The position numbers and the translations under genes are program-made. Below, piece after piece: positions 29,490 through 41,033 of a stretch of 64,000 nt of DNA. This DNA comes from Hygrophila difformis (taxonomy: Eukaryota > Streptophyta > Magnoliopsida > Lamiales > Acanthaceae): the NCBI GenBank assembly GCA_030278955.1, contig JAOANR010000005.1, positions 33,731,105 through 33,795,104 of the forward strand. Reading direction: 5' to 3'. Each line of letters begins with the position of its first letter. Position 1 is the stretch's first letter. The notes under the pieces are model-generated. The model was not told the origin of the DNA. It saw nothing but the letters and a program-made list of their open reading frames with translations, and did no database searches.

Positions 29490-31397
29490 TCAGTCAGAAT
29501 CCTCATCAGAATCCTCATTGTCTCCAACTTCCTCCGATCCGTCTCCAGCATCAGCATCCTCAGCATCATCATCTCCATCCTCGCTACCATCTCCAGAGCC
29601 TACATAGTCCTCATCCTCATCGTCCTCATAAGGTGTCTGAGGAGCGACATATCGATGTCCTAAGCTCTGGGACATGAAGTACTCCATTCGGGCTGCGTGA
29701 TAAGCCTGGGCTCGAGCATTCTTGGCTATCTGATCAGCCAAGAAATGGTGCCTTTGAGCTGCAAGTAAGGCATGCTCATTCACCGTGTTCAGCAAGTTCT
29801 GCTGGTTTATCAATAAAGTCCTAGCCCACTCAGGCTCTCCCTGATGCTGATATGACTGTTGTGACTGCTGTGGCTGAGCTCTGCCTCGTCCTCTACCTCT
29901 GCCTCTACCACCTCGTGTACCCCGGGTGGACTGTGAAGGAGCCTCAGAATGCTCCTGGCTAGCCTGTGAAGGTGCAGGTGGTGGTGACTGCCTTGGCAAC
30001 TCCCTGGGAAGTATCATAGGTTGGCATCTTATGCCAGGCAACTTGAAGTTCTTCTTACCAAATGGAATAGGGGGCCTCATTCTCCAATCTCTATCAAACT
30101 GTCCCATGTTGACTCCTGCCTGAGCACAAAGTTGCCATATCAAACTAGGGAACATAAGAGCTGACCTCTTAGACACCCCCGGTGTCTGTCTCAACTCAAG
30201 TGATACAAGCTCTCCCATGTTGATCGGGCTCCCCACCTTGATGCAATATGGGACATACATATCCAAGGCATTGGGTCCAGAGGTGTGAGTCGAAGGACTC
30301 AATCTAGATCTGTAGAACATGAGAAGCTGGTACATGGGTGCATCCATATCAGGCCCATGTAGCCTACTCATGTCATCATCATCATACGTGAGGACATCCT
30401 CCTGACCCTCAAACACAGACATCAGTACAAGCTTCTTGAAATCCTCCCTATCATCGGCTCTCATCACCGGCTCTCAGAAGTCTCTGCCATAGGGTACATC
30501 CACTACTCCAAATAATTGGTTGATGTGCTGAGGAGTGATGGGTACTCTAACCCCAAAAATCCAAGAATCCTCCTCCTCGGCATTGGCTAGAAACAGCCTA
30601 GTCAGCTCCCATGAATATGATCCAGCTGGGTGTCTCACAAATCTCTCCCAACCCCTGGATCTAATAGCATCTCGGAGTAAAGGGTGCTGTAAATCTCTAT
30701 CTGAAAAACCCCTATCAGCAATTATCCTCTTCTTGTGGAATCTTTTGTACAGCTCGTATGCTCTGACACTCCTGAATACAGTGGCATCGAATATGCCCTC
30801 CCTGACATACAACAGATCGGGGACATAGGCTCTGGGATCTTGCCTTTTCGGTCCTCCCCTTGCCGGTTGCTCCTCCTGCTCCTCCTGATCAACCTCATCA
30901 TCATCTTCCTCCCCACCCACAGCCTCAGGGACAGGCTCCTGTATAGCTAACGCAGCAGATCTCCCTCTCCTAGGTCGAGAGGAAGTGGAACTCGTGGCAG
31001 GTGCCTTCCCCCGAGAGGCTCTAGAGGGGGCCTGTGAATGATCGGACGCCTCAGGATGAACGGACTGATCAGGCTGGTCGGGCTGGTCAGGCTGATTGAC
31101 CTCCTGATGGTCATCAGCGGGTACTGTAGTATGTCTCAAAGAAGCACCACTCTTGGACTTGCTCTTCCTGAAATAGGAGAGAAATCCCTTGGACTTGGAA
31201 GCACCTCCTGAGCCCTGTGGGTGATCCATCTGTATCAAATTTTTCATACGGAGTCTGCGATGTTCAAAAATATGCTCATCAGGAATAGGAGTAGGAATGC
31301 TATCCGGTGACTGTGGATCATAAATCCCCATTCTCCCCTCGGGCATGGGTATATACCTATAACCCGATTTCTTAGGGAGGTTTGGAGGATTATACAT
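29490..31397 (-). pseudogene. Envelope-like / plant transposon protein module A, one in-frame stop
   Basis: Frames 31397-30474 and 30467-29490 (minus) are in phase, separated by one TGA (30476-30474). The first part: YRYIPMPEGRMGIYDP, a Ser/Pro/Gln/Asp-rich low-complexity stretch, then SRGWERFVRHPAGSYSWELT...WIFGVRVPITPQHINQLFG. The second: DAPMYQLLMFYRSRLSP, PNALDMYVPYCIKVGSPINM, FPSLIWQLCAQAGVNM, an RG-rich box (RGGRGRGRGRGR, RNA-binding style), YFMSQSLGHRYVAP and a very acidic tail. It is longer than module B but collinear with it. It lies downstream of the gypsy gag-pol, the envelope-like position of Athila elements. No transmembrane segment seen. Confidence 0.65.
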
Positions 31398-32402
31398 TAT
31401 TTCAGTACCTGGTTGTACAAAAACTCTGGGTTAGTATCATATATATGCATTGCCTCCCATCCTCACACTTAAGTTTAAACCAAAGGTTTAACTTAAGTGT
31501 TAAGTATAAAGCAAACATATACATCAACCTAGAATGTGGGATTTAAATAATTCAATGACCAAGATGTTGCATTTGAAAAATTGTGAATCCTAAACTTTGT
31601 TTAAACATAACATCCATTTTATCTTAAAGTTTAAAATTCATGTTTAAGCATGCCTTTTTAATAAAAACTCCTTATTTTATTAAATTTTCAGATTTAATAA
31701 ATAAAAACAACCTAAATATTAAACTAGTGCATTACAAATGGTTTAAATTAATATTTAAATTCATTCCAATTTATTCATATGATAAATTAACCTATTTTAA
31801 TTAACTAAATTATAAATAAAAGAGTTTTTATCAAAACATGGTCCAATTAACTCACATTATGAAAAACATGGAATTTTTTACATGAGAATAACTTTATATT
31901 TTTAATATAACTAAAATGACATGTTCTAGTGATGTTTCATCCATTTACTTAATCAAAAATGCCATTTTAATTAATTTAAAATAATTTTCAGATTTTAAAA
32001 TTTTCAAAAATCCCAAATTTTAATGTTAATCCAAAAATTTTCACATTATGCATTCAATCCATGTTCTACAACACTTGTTCATATTTAAACTAAAATTTAG
32101 ACAATTAAAAACAAGTTTAATCCCACATTCTAACAATACCCAAAATTTGAGCAACAACACAAATACCGAAACTAATGTATTCCAAAGCACTAGAATATGA
32201 TAAAATTTGAATTGGGATAGCCATTCTTACCTAAATTGAAGGATTGGAGCACTTTGGAGTAGAATCCCCAAACTTGAAGAACTAGGGTTGAAGAACCCTA
32301 ATTTGATTCAAACAAAGCAAAATTTGGGTTTTGGAATGAGAATTTGAACAATGTGGATGAAAATTGATAGGAAGAAACAAGAATTGGAAGAATTTTTTAC
32401 CG
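31398..32402. other. AT-rich leader before module A
   Basis: Non-coding; starts on plus with a CCATCCTCACACTTAAG phrase and A/T-rich sequence. It is probably untranslated retroelement DNA between gypsy pol and module A. Confidence 0.4.
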
Positions 32403-32806
32403 GATTGGCGCAAGTGTGTCGCTTGGAGGAAGAAAAAGTGGCGCTCAGTAGTGAGGGAAAGGAGCTGTCGGTGGTTTTGAGAAAAAAATGAGGAGAATAG
32501 GGAATTTTGGGCATAAATCCCGTCCAAAACCGGGTCAGGCGACCCAAACCCGCTGGGTCGGCGCCATTTGTGGCGCTCGAAGGGCCTTTTCGGCGCCACA
32601 CAGTTGATGCGGCGCCTGGGATTTTTGGAAAAATTTCCAAGTCTGGAGGCGGCGCCGGATGTGGCGCTGGGAATGAGTTTTATGCGCCACACAGTACGTG
32701 TGGCGCCTTTACTGACTTGGCTAATTGTTCCTTACGAAATTGGCGCATAAAATGGCGCTTCAGTCTGGTTTTAGGTGCCACCAAGAAGGTGTGGCGCCTA
32801 AACTGA
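32403..32806. repeat. GGCGCC palindromic array, site 1 (three units plus a partial)
   Basis: Three clear units from about 32548 to 32806 (GTGGCGCT...GGCGCCAC or GTGCCACC...TGCGGCGCC) and a weaker one from 32403. Lies about 1.0-1.4 kb upstream (minus sense) of envelope-like module A. Confidence 0.82.
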
Positions 32807-33317
32807 GTCTGTGACACTCGAATTTCAGCTCAAACTCAATCAAAATAATAGTTTATTCAATCCCTAAGGTTAGCGAGTCAGATTTAACATATATTGACTC
32901 CTTAAATCCTCCCGGATCATAATTCTCCTCAATTAAACCAACTAGTCCATATAGATTCTCCTCCTCAATTCATCACCGAGTCAAAATACACATGTCAAGA
33001 TCAATTCTCCAAGCACACACAAATTCATCATTTCTCAATATTTTGCTACTTATTCCAATTCATAGGCAATGTCCTACTCAACTTATTCAACACATGCAAT
33101 TAACATAGCATAAAATTCAAACAACATAATTTAAACTAAAAGCACATTTAAATTAAATCAAACAAGAACAATAAAGCAAATAAAAGCACATAAACTATAA
33201 AATGCAAAATATTTTTGTCTATTTCTTCCATTTATAATTTTTATTGGTTTTTATAGTTTTACTTAATAAAAACTTAACATAATTAAACATGCAATGCAAA
33301 TACTTTAATAAGCAGAT
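32807..33317. other. Non-coding DNA after gypsy pol
   Basis: AT-rich sequence downstream (minus sense) of the integrase stop codon; no feature recognised. Confidence 0.4.
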
Positions 33318-34490
33318 TTAAATAACCAAAGGCTTAACATTAATTTGTTCGATGAATTTAACTTCATCTCCTAAATAATGTTTAAGTCTTTGACCATTTA
33401 CAGTAAATTCCCTTTCATCTTCAGCTTTTAAAACTACTGCACCATTATCCAACACTTTAACAATCCTAAAAGGCCCTGACCATTTTGTCTTTAATTTACC
33501 AGGAAACAGCTTAAATCTAGAATTATATAAAAGCACTAATTGTCCAGCTTCAAACACCTTAGGCCTAAGCATTTTATCATGATAAAGCTTTGTTCTTTCC
33601 TTATAAATTAGAGCATTATCATACGCTTGACGTCTAATTTCTTCTAATTCAGTAAGATCTACCTTCCTTTTTTCTTGAGCCTCTTTAAATTCAAAATTCA
33701 ACTTCTTCATAGCCCAAAGTGATTTAAATTCAAGTTCAAAAGGTAAGTGACAAGCTTTACCATAAACTAATTTAAAAGGAGTTATACCTATGGGTGTTTT
33801 AAAAGCTGTCCTATAAGCCCACAGTGCTTCATCTAACTTAAAAGCACAGTCTTTTCTAGATTTTCCTACAGTGGCTTCCAAAATCTTTTTAATCTCACGA
33901 TTAGTGACTTCTACCTGACCATTGGCTTGAGAATGATAGGGTGTTGTTATCCTATGATGAACATGAAATCTAGATAACAATTGATTAACAGCCCTATTGA
34001 CAAAATGCAATCCACCATCACTAATGATTGCTTTAGGCACACCAAAACGAGTAAAGATTTGCTTTTTCAAAAATTTAATCACTTGTTTAGCATCATTTAA
34101 AGCACATGATTCAGCTTCTACCCATTTTGATACATATTCCACAGCAACAAGAATATACAATTTCCTATTAGATGGTGGAAATGGACCCATAAAATCAATC
34201 CCCCACAAATCAAACAACTCAACAGGCATAATTTCTTTTAGTGGCATTTCATCTCTTTTAGTGATATTACCAGCTCTTCGACATACATCACATTTTTGCA
34301 CAAATGATCTAGCATCACGATAAATATTAGGCCAATATAAACCACCTTCGAGTACCTTATGAGCTGTCCTGTTCGGTCCAACATGTCCTCCTCCAAGTCC
34401 TTCGTGGCAAGCCTTTAGAACTTTTTCAAAATCCTCATCAGGGATGCATCTCCTTATGATTTGAACTGAACACAGTCTAAACAAATAAGG
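33318..34490 (-). pseudogene. Athila-like gypsy integrase
   Basis: Open for 388 codons but joined in frame to the RNase H part by one TAA (34493-34491). Shows the CDVCRRAGN part of the zinc finger and the DDE core: D of WGIDFMGPFPP, D of AIISDGGLHF and E of ANGQVEVTNREI. The C-terminal SH3-like part has WSGPFRIVKVLDNGAVVL; there is no chromodomain. The core residues look intact; the integrase inserts element cDNA into the host chromosome. Confidence 0.9.
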
Positions 34491-36978
34491 TTATTCCCAA
34501 ATAAAATATTTAGCATCAGTTTTAAATTTTTGCTTTTGGCTATGCCATTTTAAATGATCAGGAATTACACCACATGCTAAATAGTTCACAAAATCAGCAA
34601 ACCACGGATCAAAGGAAGTGTTATTTATTAAATACAAATTTTCATCAGGAAATGCATCATTAATTAATCTTTCTTCCCCTTTTTCATGCTCCAGTCTAGA
34701 TAGATGATCAGCTACAGGATTTTCATCTCCTTTTCTATCTTTAATTTCTAAATCAAATTCCTGTAACAATAATACCCATCTAATTAACAGTGGTTTAGCA
34801 TCTTTCTTTGCAAATAGATATTTAATAGCAGCATGATCAGTGTAAACTACAGTCTTAGAGCCTATCAGATATGGTCTAAACTTTTCACATGCATAAACAA
34901 CATATAATAGTTCTTTTTCAGTGGTGGCATAATTTCTTTGTGCAGAATTTAAAGCCTGACTAGCATAATAAATAACATGAAGCTTTTTATCCTTTCGTTG
35001 ACCCAGTACTGCTCTAAAAGCAAAGTCACTAGCATCGCTCATGATCTCAAATGGCAAACTCCAGTCAGGTGGCTGAATAATTGGTGCTGTTACCAATGCT
35101 TCCTTGATCCTATCGAACGCCTCAATACACTCATTAGTAAAATCAAACTCGACATCCTTACATAGCAGCTTAAACAGAGGCAATGCAATTTTAGAAAAAT
35201 CTTTTATAAATCTTCGATAGAATCCAGCATGTCCCAGAAAACTTCTCAAAGTTTTTAAATTATTAGGAGGTGGAATTTTTGCAATCACTTCTACTTTAGC
35301 CCTATCAACTTCAATGCCATTTTTAGAAATTCTATGTCCTAAGACAATACCTTCATTAACCATAAAATGACATTTTTCCCAATTAAGAACTAAATTTGAC
35401 TCTTCACATCTAATCAGAACTTTTTCCAAGTTAATTAAACATTTCTCAAAGTCAGACCCGAATACAGAAAAATCATCCATAAATACCTCAATGCATGTCT
35501 CAATTAAATCAGAAAATATAGACATCATGCATCTCTGCAATTAGCTGGAGCATTACACAAACCAAATGGCATTCTCCTATATGCAAATGTACCGTAAGGA
35601 CATGTAAATTAGTTTTATCTTGATCCTCAGGTGCAATTGGAACTTGATTATAACCAGAATAGCCATCTAAAAAGCAATAAAACTCATGACCAGCTAAACG
35701 TTCTAGCATTTGATCAATAAAAGGCAATGGAAAATGATCTTTCCTAGTCTTATCATTCAATCTCCTATAATCAATGCATACACGCCATCCAGTAGCAGGT
35801 CTAGTAGGTACTAATTCACCATTTTCATTTCTAATCACAGTCATACCTCCCTTTTTAGGCACTACTTGAACTGGACTCACCCACTGACTATCAGAGATAG
35901 GATAGATAATACCTGCATCGAGTAGTTTAATCACCTCTGATCTTACAGCTTCTTGTAGATGTGGATTCAGTCTCCTTTGGGGCTGTCTCACTGGCTTGTC
36001 ATCCTCCTCCATATAAATCCGGTGTGTACACAATGCTGGACTCAGTCCCTTGATGTCGGCTATCGTCCAACCTATTGCTCTAACATGCTTACTCAACACT
36101 TGGGTTAATGCATTTAATTGATCATCATTTAATTTATTACTTGCAATAACAGGTAAAGTATCATTCTCACCAAGAAAAACATACCTCAAATGTGATGGCA
36201 GCTCCTTCAATGTCAATGTAGGTGGCTTTTCAACAGACGGGACTAACTTGGATTCTTCTATTGCACATGTTACTTGCACAGGTAATTCTCCCTCACATTT
36301 ACTTTCAGCTAAGTCCTCACAACTCTCCACTAACTGCTCAAATTTCCTATAGGGATCATGTCTAGCAAAGAACTCTCTCTCAATCACCTCATCCTCCTGA
36401 TAGATAGCTGTAACTCTATTACACGGGTAGGTGTCTGAACTAGCGTGTTGTGTTTTAGTTGTCTTAGAAATGTCAAACGACACTTGTTCATTACCTACTT
36501 TAAGTGTAATTTTACCATCATCCATATCAATCATAGCCCTACCAGTTTGCAGAAATGGTCTACCTAAAATCAGATGAATATCAATGTCTTTTTCCATATC
36601 AAGAACAACAAAGTCGACAGGGAAGATGAAGCTCTCTACTTGAACAGGAACGTCTTCTGCAATGCCTAAAGGAGTCCTAATAGACCTATCAGCAAGCTGT
36701 AGCTGCATCCTAGTAGGCTTTACAACTCCTACTCCTAGTTCTCTAAAGACATGTAAAGGCATCAGATTAATACTAGACCCGAGATCACAAAGAGCTTTGT
36801 TGAATTCTTTAGTGCCAATAATACACGGAATAGTATAACTCCCAGGATCTTTTTGTTTAATAGGTTTCCTTCTTTGTAAGATTGCACTACATTCCCCTGT
36901 CAATGTCACTTTCTCTTCATCATCAACACTCCTCTTTTTTGATAGAATTTCTTTTAAGAACTTAGCATACATAGGCAT
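34491..36978 (-). pseudogene. Athila-like gypsy protease and reverse transcriptase-RNase H, frameshifted
   Basis: The frame 36978-35509 contains an aspartic protease (CDLGSSINLMP) and the N-terminal RT (SPVQVVPKKGG, WRVCIDYRRLND, FLDGYSGYNQ). After DKTN the reading frame slips by one base near 35605 and returns near 35535, so the 'fingers' motif following it is scrambled. The frame 35540-34491 continues with the catalytic [35 protein letters not shown], and RNase H ([43 protein letters not shown]), and ends at a TAA where the relatives have a coding residue before PYLFR. At least three lesions, so not functional. Confidence 0.9.
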
Positions 36979-38930
36979 TTGTGCAATGGCATCAGAAAAA
37001 GGGATATCAATTCTTAAATTCTTAAAGACTTCTAAGAATTTAGCATAATCTTTATCTTCCTTAGCCTTTTTAAGACGCTGTGGATATGGAATAGGTGGTT
37101 GATATGGCTTGACTGGGACAGTAGACTTTCATTTATCCTTATCCTGTTCAACTCTAAGTTTCTCACTCTCCTTAGGCTCATCAGTGTTTTTATGCTGACT
37201 TTCTTTCTCTGTATCCTCACTTTGATCATCTACAGCATCAGCTAAAACCTCTGGATCATCTAAGGTAGGGTAAGGATTAGGTAATTCCTTTTTATTCCTT
37301 AAAGTGATTGCTTTACATTGCTCTTTTGGATTAGGATCAGGCATACTTGGTAGTGTTCCTTGCTGTCTATTTGAGGTGTCCCTAGCAATCTGACCAACTT
37401 GAACTTCTAAATTTCTCATTGAGGCTTGCATTTGCTGAATTGTTTGTTGTTGAGACACGATTGTGCTCATTAACTCTTTTAAATTGACCTCATCACTTCC
37501 TTGGTTTTGTTGCAGCTGTTGTTGAGGTTGAAAGTTCCTAGATTGTTGATTAGGGTAAAAAGGTTGATTCTAATTTCTGTTCTGATTATAGTTTTGGTTC
37601 TGATTCTGATTTTGAAAATTCTGATTTTGATTTGGGTAATTTTGATTTTGGTTTTGTGGATAAGGTTGACGGTTGTTTTGTGGGTAGGTGTTTTGTTGAA
37701 ATTGAGAATTTTGATTTGGATAGAAGTTTTGATTTTGAGGACGGTTTTGATTGTAATTCTGCTGCCTATTTCCCATGTAGTTCACATCTTCCACTTGCTC
37801 CTCAGTCCCCTCACACTGCATAGTCTCTTGAAGTCCTTGATCAAGCAGGTGACAGGCTGATGACTCGTGAGGTCCATGACAAATACCGCATCTCACAACT
37901 TTAGCTTGACCTTTCTTAAGCGTAGAAACCTCCCTCATCAAAGCATCTAACTTAGAATCTATAGCAACTGCATTTTCTACCTCATAGATTCCTCCTTTTG
38001 TTTTGTTTCTAGCATTTTTCTTACCAGGAAATTTTTTCATGTTAGAAATCTTTTTCTCTATAATTTCCTTAGCTCTAGAAGGTCCTATAGACAGAAAAGA
38101 ATCTCCAGCTGCTGAATCCAACAAATTCCTCCAATGATCAATCAACACATTGTAAAAGAAGTGCATCTGCTGCCAGTCTTCAAAGCCATGATTTGGACAT
38201 CTCGCCAATAAAGTGTTGTATCTATCCCATGCTTCAAGTAAAGTTTCACCCTCATCTTGCACAAATTCTTTGATTTTTTCTTGCAATTCAATAACTTTGG
38301 ATGGTGGGAAAAATTGTTCTAAGAAGGCTTCTAACATTTTATCCCAAGTAGTAACATCCCTTAATTGAAGTGAATTATACAAAGTTTTAGCTTTATCTCT
38401 GAGTGAAAACGAGAACAATCTCAACTTAATTTCATCACTGGTAACACCATTTATTTTCACTGTGTCACAATAGTCCAAGAAAGTTTCTTATGTGTTCTAC
38501 AGCATCATTAGTAGGTGCTCCATTATATTGATTAGCTTGAACCATTGTGATTAGTGCAGGCTGAAGGGTAAAGTTTAAAGCATCTACATCTGGCCTTGGA
38601 GTTCTATTAAGCAGATTTCCACTAGTTCCTTGTAAGTGTTCTTCAATGGTCATTTCAGCTTGATCATCGTGCTCCAAATCACCACCGTTACCTCCATTAT
38701 TACCCTGATTATCATTGTTATTCGCTGCCATGTTTAACCTATTGAACTGAGCAACTAATTGATTAGTTTGAATTGTTGAAACTCCAGTCGTTGTAGAATA
38801 GTCTTCTTCATCAAAAGATGAATTAATTAAAATTTCCAACTGAGCTGGTCTCCTACGTTTCCCTAATCTAATAGCTCTAAGAGTACGCTCAATTTCAGGA
38901 TCATAAGCTATTTCTGCTTGTTTGCTTCAC
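36979..38930 (-). pseudogene. Athila-like gypsy gag, frameshifted
   Basis: Starts near 38930 (YDPEIERTLRAIRLGKRRR, no clear ATG), continues through frame 38839-38465 (ALNFTLQPALITMVQANQYN, AVEHIRNFL) and, after a shift at about 38470, frame 38478-37570 (DYCDTVKINGVTSDEIKLRL, SLRDKAKTLYNSL, a Retrotrans_gag region). A CX2CX3HX4C knuckle (CGICHGPHESSAC) lies near 37888, followed by an Asn/Gln-rich tail. Then frame 37470-37129 (RNLEVQVGQIARDTSNR, KEQCKAITLRNKKELP) and a linker into the protease (SDAIAQMPMYAKFLKEIL). Stops occur at about 37570 and 37129. Gag packages element RNA into virus-like particles. Confidence 0.85.
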
Positions 38931-39038
38931 ACTGCAAATATTAAATAAAAATAAAATAAAATAAGTAACAGTTAAATTAATATTTAACTTAATAAATTTA
39001 AATTAATAAACTAAAAACAATTAAAAGTTCACAACAAA

Positions 39039-39057
39039 TTCCCCGGCAATGGCGCCA
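39039..39057 (-). promoter_or_regulatory. tRNA-Asp-type primer-binding site
   Basis: Minus strand TGGCGCCATTGCCGGGGAA, six bases from the end of the 5' LTR. Close to the TGGCGCCGTTGCCGGGGA common in Athila and Tat elements. Confidence 0.85.
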
Positions 39058-39063
39058 AAAACT

Positions 39064-41023
39064 TGATGGGTGATTTTCACTACTCATATTTTACCACAAG
39101 CGGATGGTTGTCATCAAGTAATAAAAACCGGTGAATACCGGGTCAAACCACAGGGAATTTCAGAATATTATTTCATTCCGGAGAAGATTTTAATTGTTTC
39201 TAAGTTCATTAATTATATTTAATATATTTAAAAGGATTTTGATTAATTCTAATGGTGATTCAATTAAAAATAGTGACATTAAATTTAAAATAAAGCAAGT
39301 TAAAATTTTAATTAATAAAGATATAAATGGGAGATGCTTGTAATATTTTGAATATTGCCATCTTTATATAGTGTAGAAATTGCATATTGATTTAGCATTT
39401 TCCAATGTCTAAAAAGATCAATTTCTTAAAATTAATTATTTTATAAAGATTAAAAATATTGTAATCTACTAATAATCAAATTATGCTTAAACGGATTTCA
39501 TGGAAGCTGATTAAATTATCTAACATTCTGCAATCATTATTCTAGGCATAAATTTGAGTCTTTCTCAAGCATACAAATTTTCCTATAGCAATTAAAAGGC
39601 ACTTTTCATTTCCCAAATCATTGTGCACATGCCAGAATTCATTTATAATGTAATTTATTCCCAATTCCGGTACTAAAATATTAATTCTACTTTTTAACTC
39701 CCGATTTAGCAAAGCAGAAATTATGGAGTTAGTTCTAACATTTAATTATGCAGAACAATGTAAATAATTTAACAATTATGGTAAAATAATAATAAAACAT
39801 GGTAAACTGGATTTAATTAATAATATTAAAATGCAAATAGATTAGAATTAACGCCAGATTGCTAAAAATAGATAATGCATATTGATCGATTAATTCAGGG
39901 CTTTAGCAGATTAATAATTTAAAGAGCAGATTTGACAGAACACAAAATACCGATCAATTCAACAACATCTAACATATAATTCTAATACAGATTCTAATAA
40001 TTTTTGCAGATTAACCCATATTACATAAGAAAACATCGATAAATTATATTGCTTCCATAAAACAGATAAATTCATACTTCAAAGTGATTCTGAACTCCCG
40101 TTCTAGAACACTTCTAACACGAACAACACAGAAATCCGTCTACAAATTAAAAACATGATAGCAGATTACATTTAGAGGCAATTTCAATTCATTACAAAGC
40201 AAGAAAAAGAAAGGCAACACCTATGATAGGAAGAACACGCCCAGAAAGTCGTTCCTGATGCATTCCTCCGGCATGGATTTGTGTTTCTGGCCTTCTTCTC
40301 CCATTGGAATATGTTTACAGAGAGTTTTCTGATGTTTTTCGAAGTCTGTGTATGAGTCTGGTTCTGAAGAATGAAGAGAAACGGCATTTAAAACCGAGTT
40401 CGGAAGGTTAGAAAACTGCCCAACTGCGACGATGGCGCATAAAGTGGCGCTCGGAAGAGGTTTTAGGCGCCACCAAGGAGAGCTGGCGCATGCGATGATT
40501 TCCGAATTTTCCTCTGCGGCGCAAAAAGTGGCGCTCCAAGGTGGTTTTAGGCGCCACCAAGGAGGTGCGGCGCATTCTGACAATTTCCCAATTTTTAATT
40601 TAACAGCGGCGCATTTTGTGGCGCTCCGGAGGATTTCGGCGCCACCAAGCTTATGCGGCGCATCCTGGAGCTTTTTCCATCCGAAATTTTCCTAAGTGTC
40701 GATGTGGCGCATAATGTGGCGCTCGAGCATGATTTTATGCGCCGCCATGCCTGTGTGGCGCATTCTGGAGCTTTTCCAGTGTTGAAAATTCCGAATTTGA
40801 CATCTTTTGTCCTCCGAACATCTTCTTTCTTCATTTTAATGCCTGAAACATCATTGCAATGTATTAGAATTGCCAAGTCTTATTAAAAAGCATAAAACAA
40901 GGTAAATTGGACTGAGATAAGCTCAATTTAACCAGTTTTATTAATATTTACACATCACATGAAATATACACTAAAAAGCAGTAAAATAGAGTCTCATGCA
41001 TGCAATTTAGGTTCATTTTAACA
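39064..41023 (-). repeat. 5' LTR of the Athila-like element (about 1.96 kb)
   Basis: Minus-strand start TGTTAAAATGAACC (ending on plus at 41023) and minus-strand end GAAAATCACCCATCA (39064 on plus). The right edge is chosen because TGTTAAAATG fits an LTR start and the copia RT frame is still recognisable to about 41040. It contains the GGCGCC array at 40430-40762. Confidence 0.7.
40430..40762. repeat. GGCGCC palindromic array, site 3, inside the Athila-like LTR
   Basis: Four units with GTGGCGCTC at 40444, 40528, 40618 and 40716 (spacing 84, 90, 98 bp). Each is followed after 12-14 bp by TTTTAGGCGCCACC or a variant and then by TGCGGCGCATTCTG. The inverted words GTGGCGC and GCGCCAC would allow stem-loops of about 7-9 bp. 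Confidence 0.92.
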
Positions 41024-41033
41024 CAATTTAAGC

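Larger units (their letters stand above)
29490..41023 (-). mobile_element. Athila-like Ty3/gypsy element nested in the Sirevirus-like element (right LTR only)
   Basis: Minus orientation: 5' LTR 41023-39064, tRNA-Asp-type primer site 39057-39039, gag-pol about 38930-33318, and envelope-like module A as a possible 3' gene. Gag style, lack of a chromodomain after integrase, and the primer site TGGCGCC(A)TTGCCGGGGA fit the Athila/Tat branch. A matching 3' LTR (plus-strand start TGATGGGTGATTTTC) was searched for by eye between 24.8 and 33 kb and not found, so the left limit given here is only the end of module A. Confidence 0.7.
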
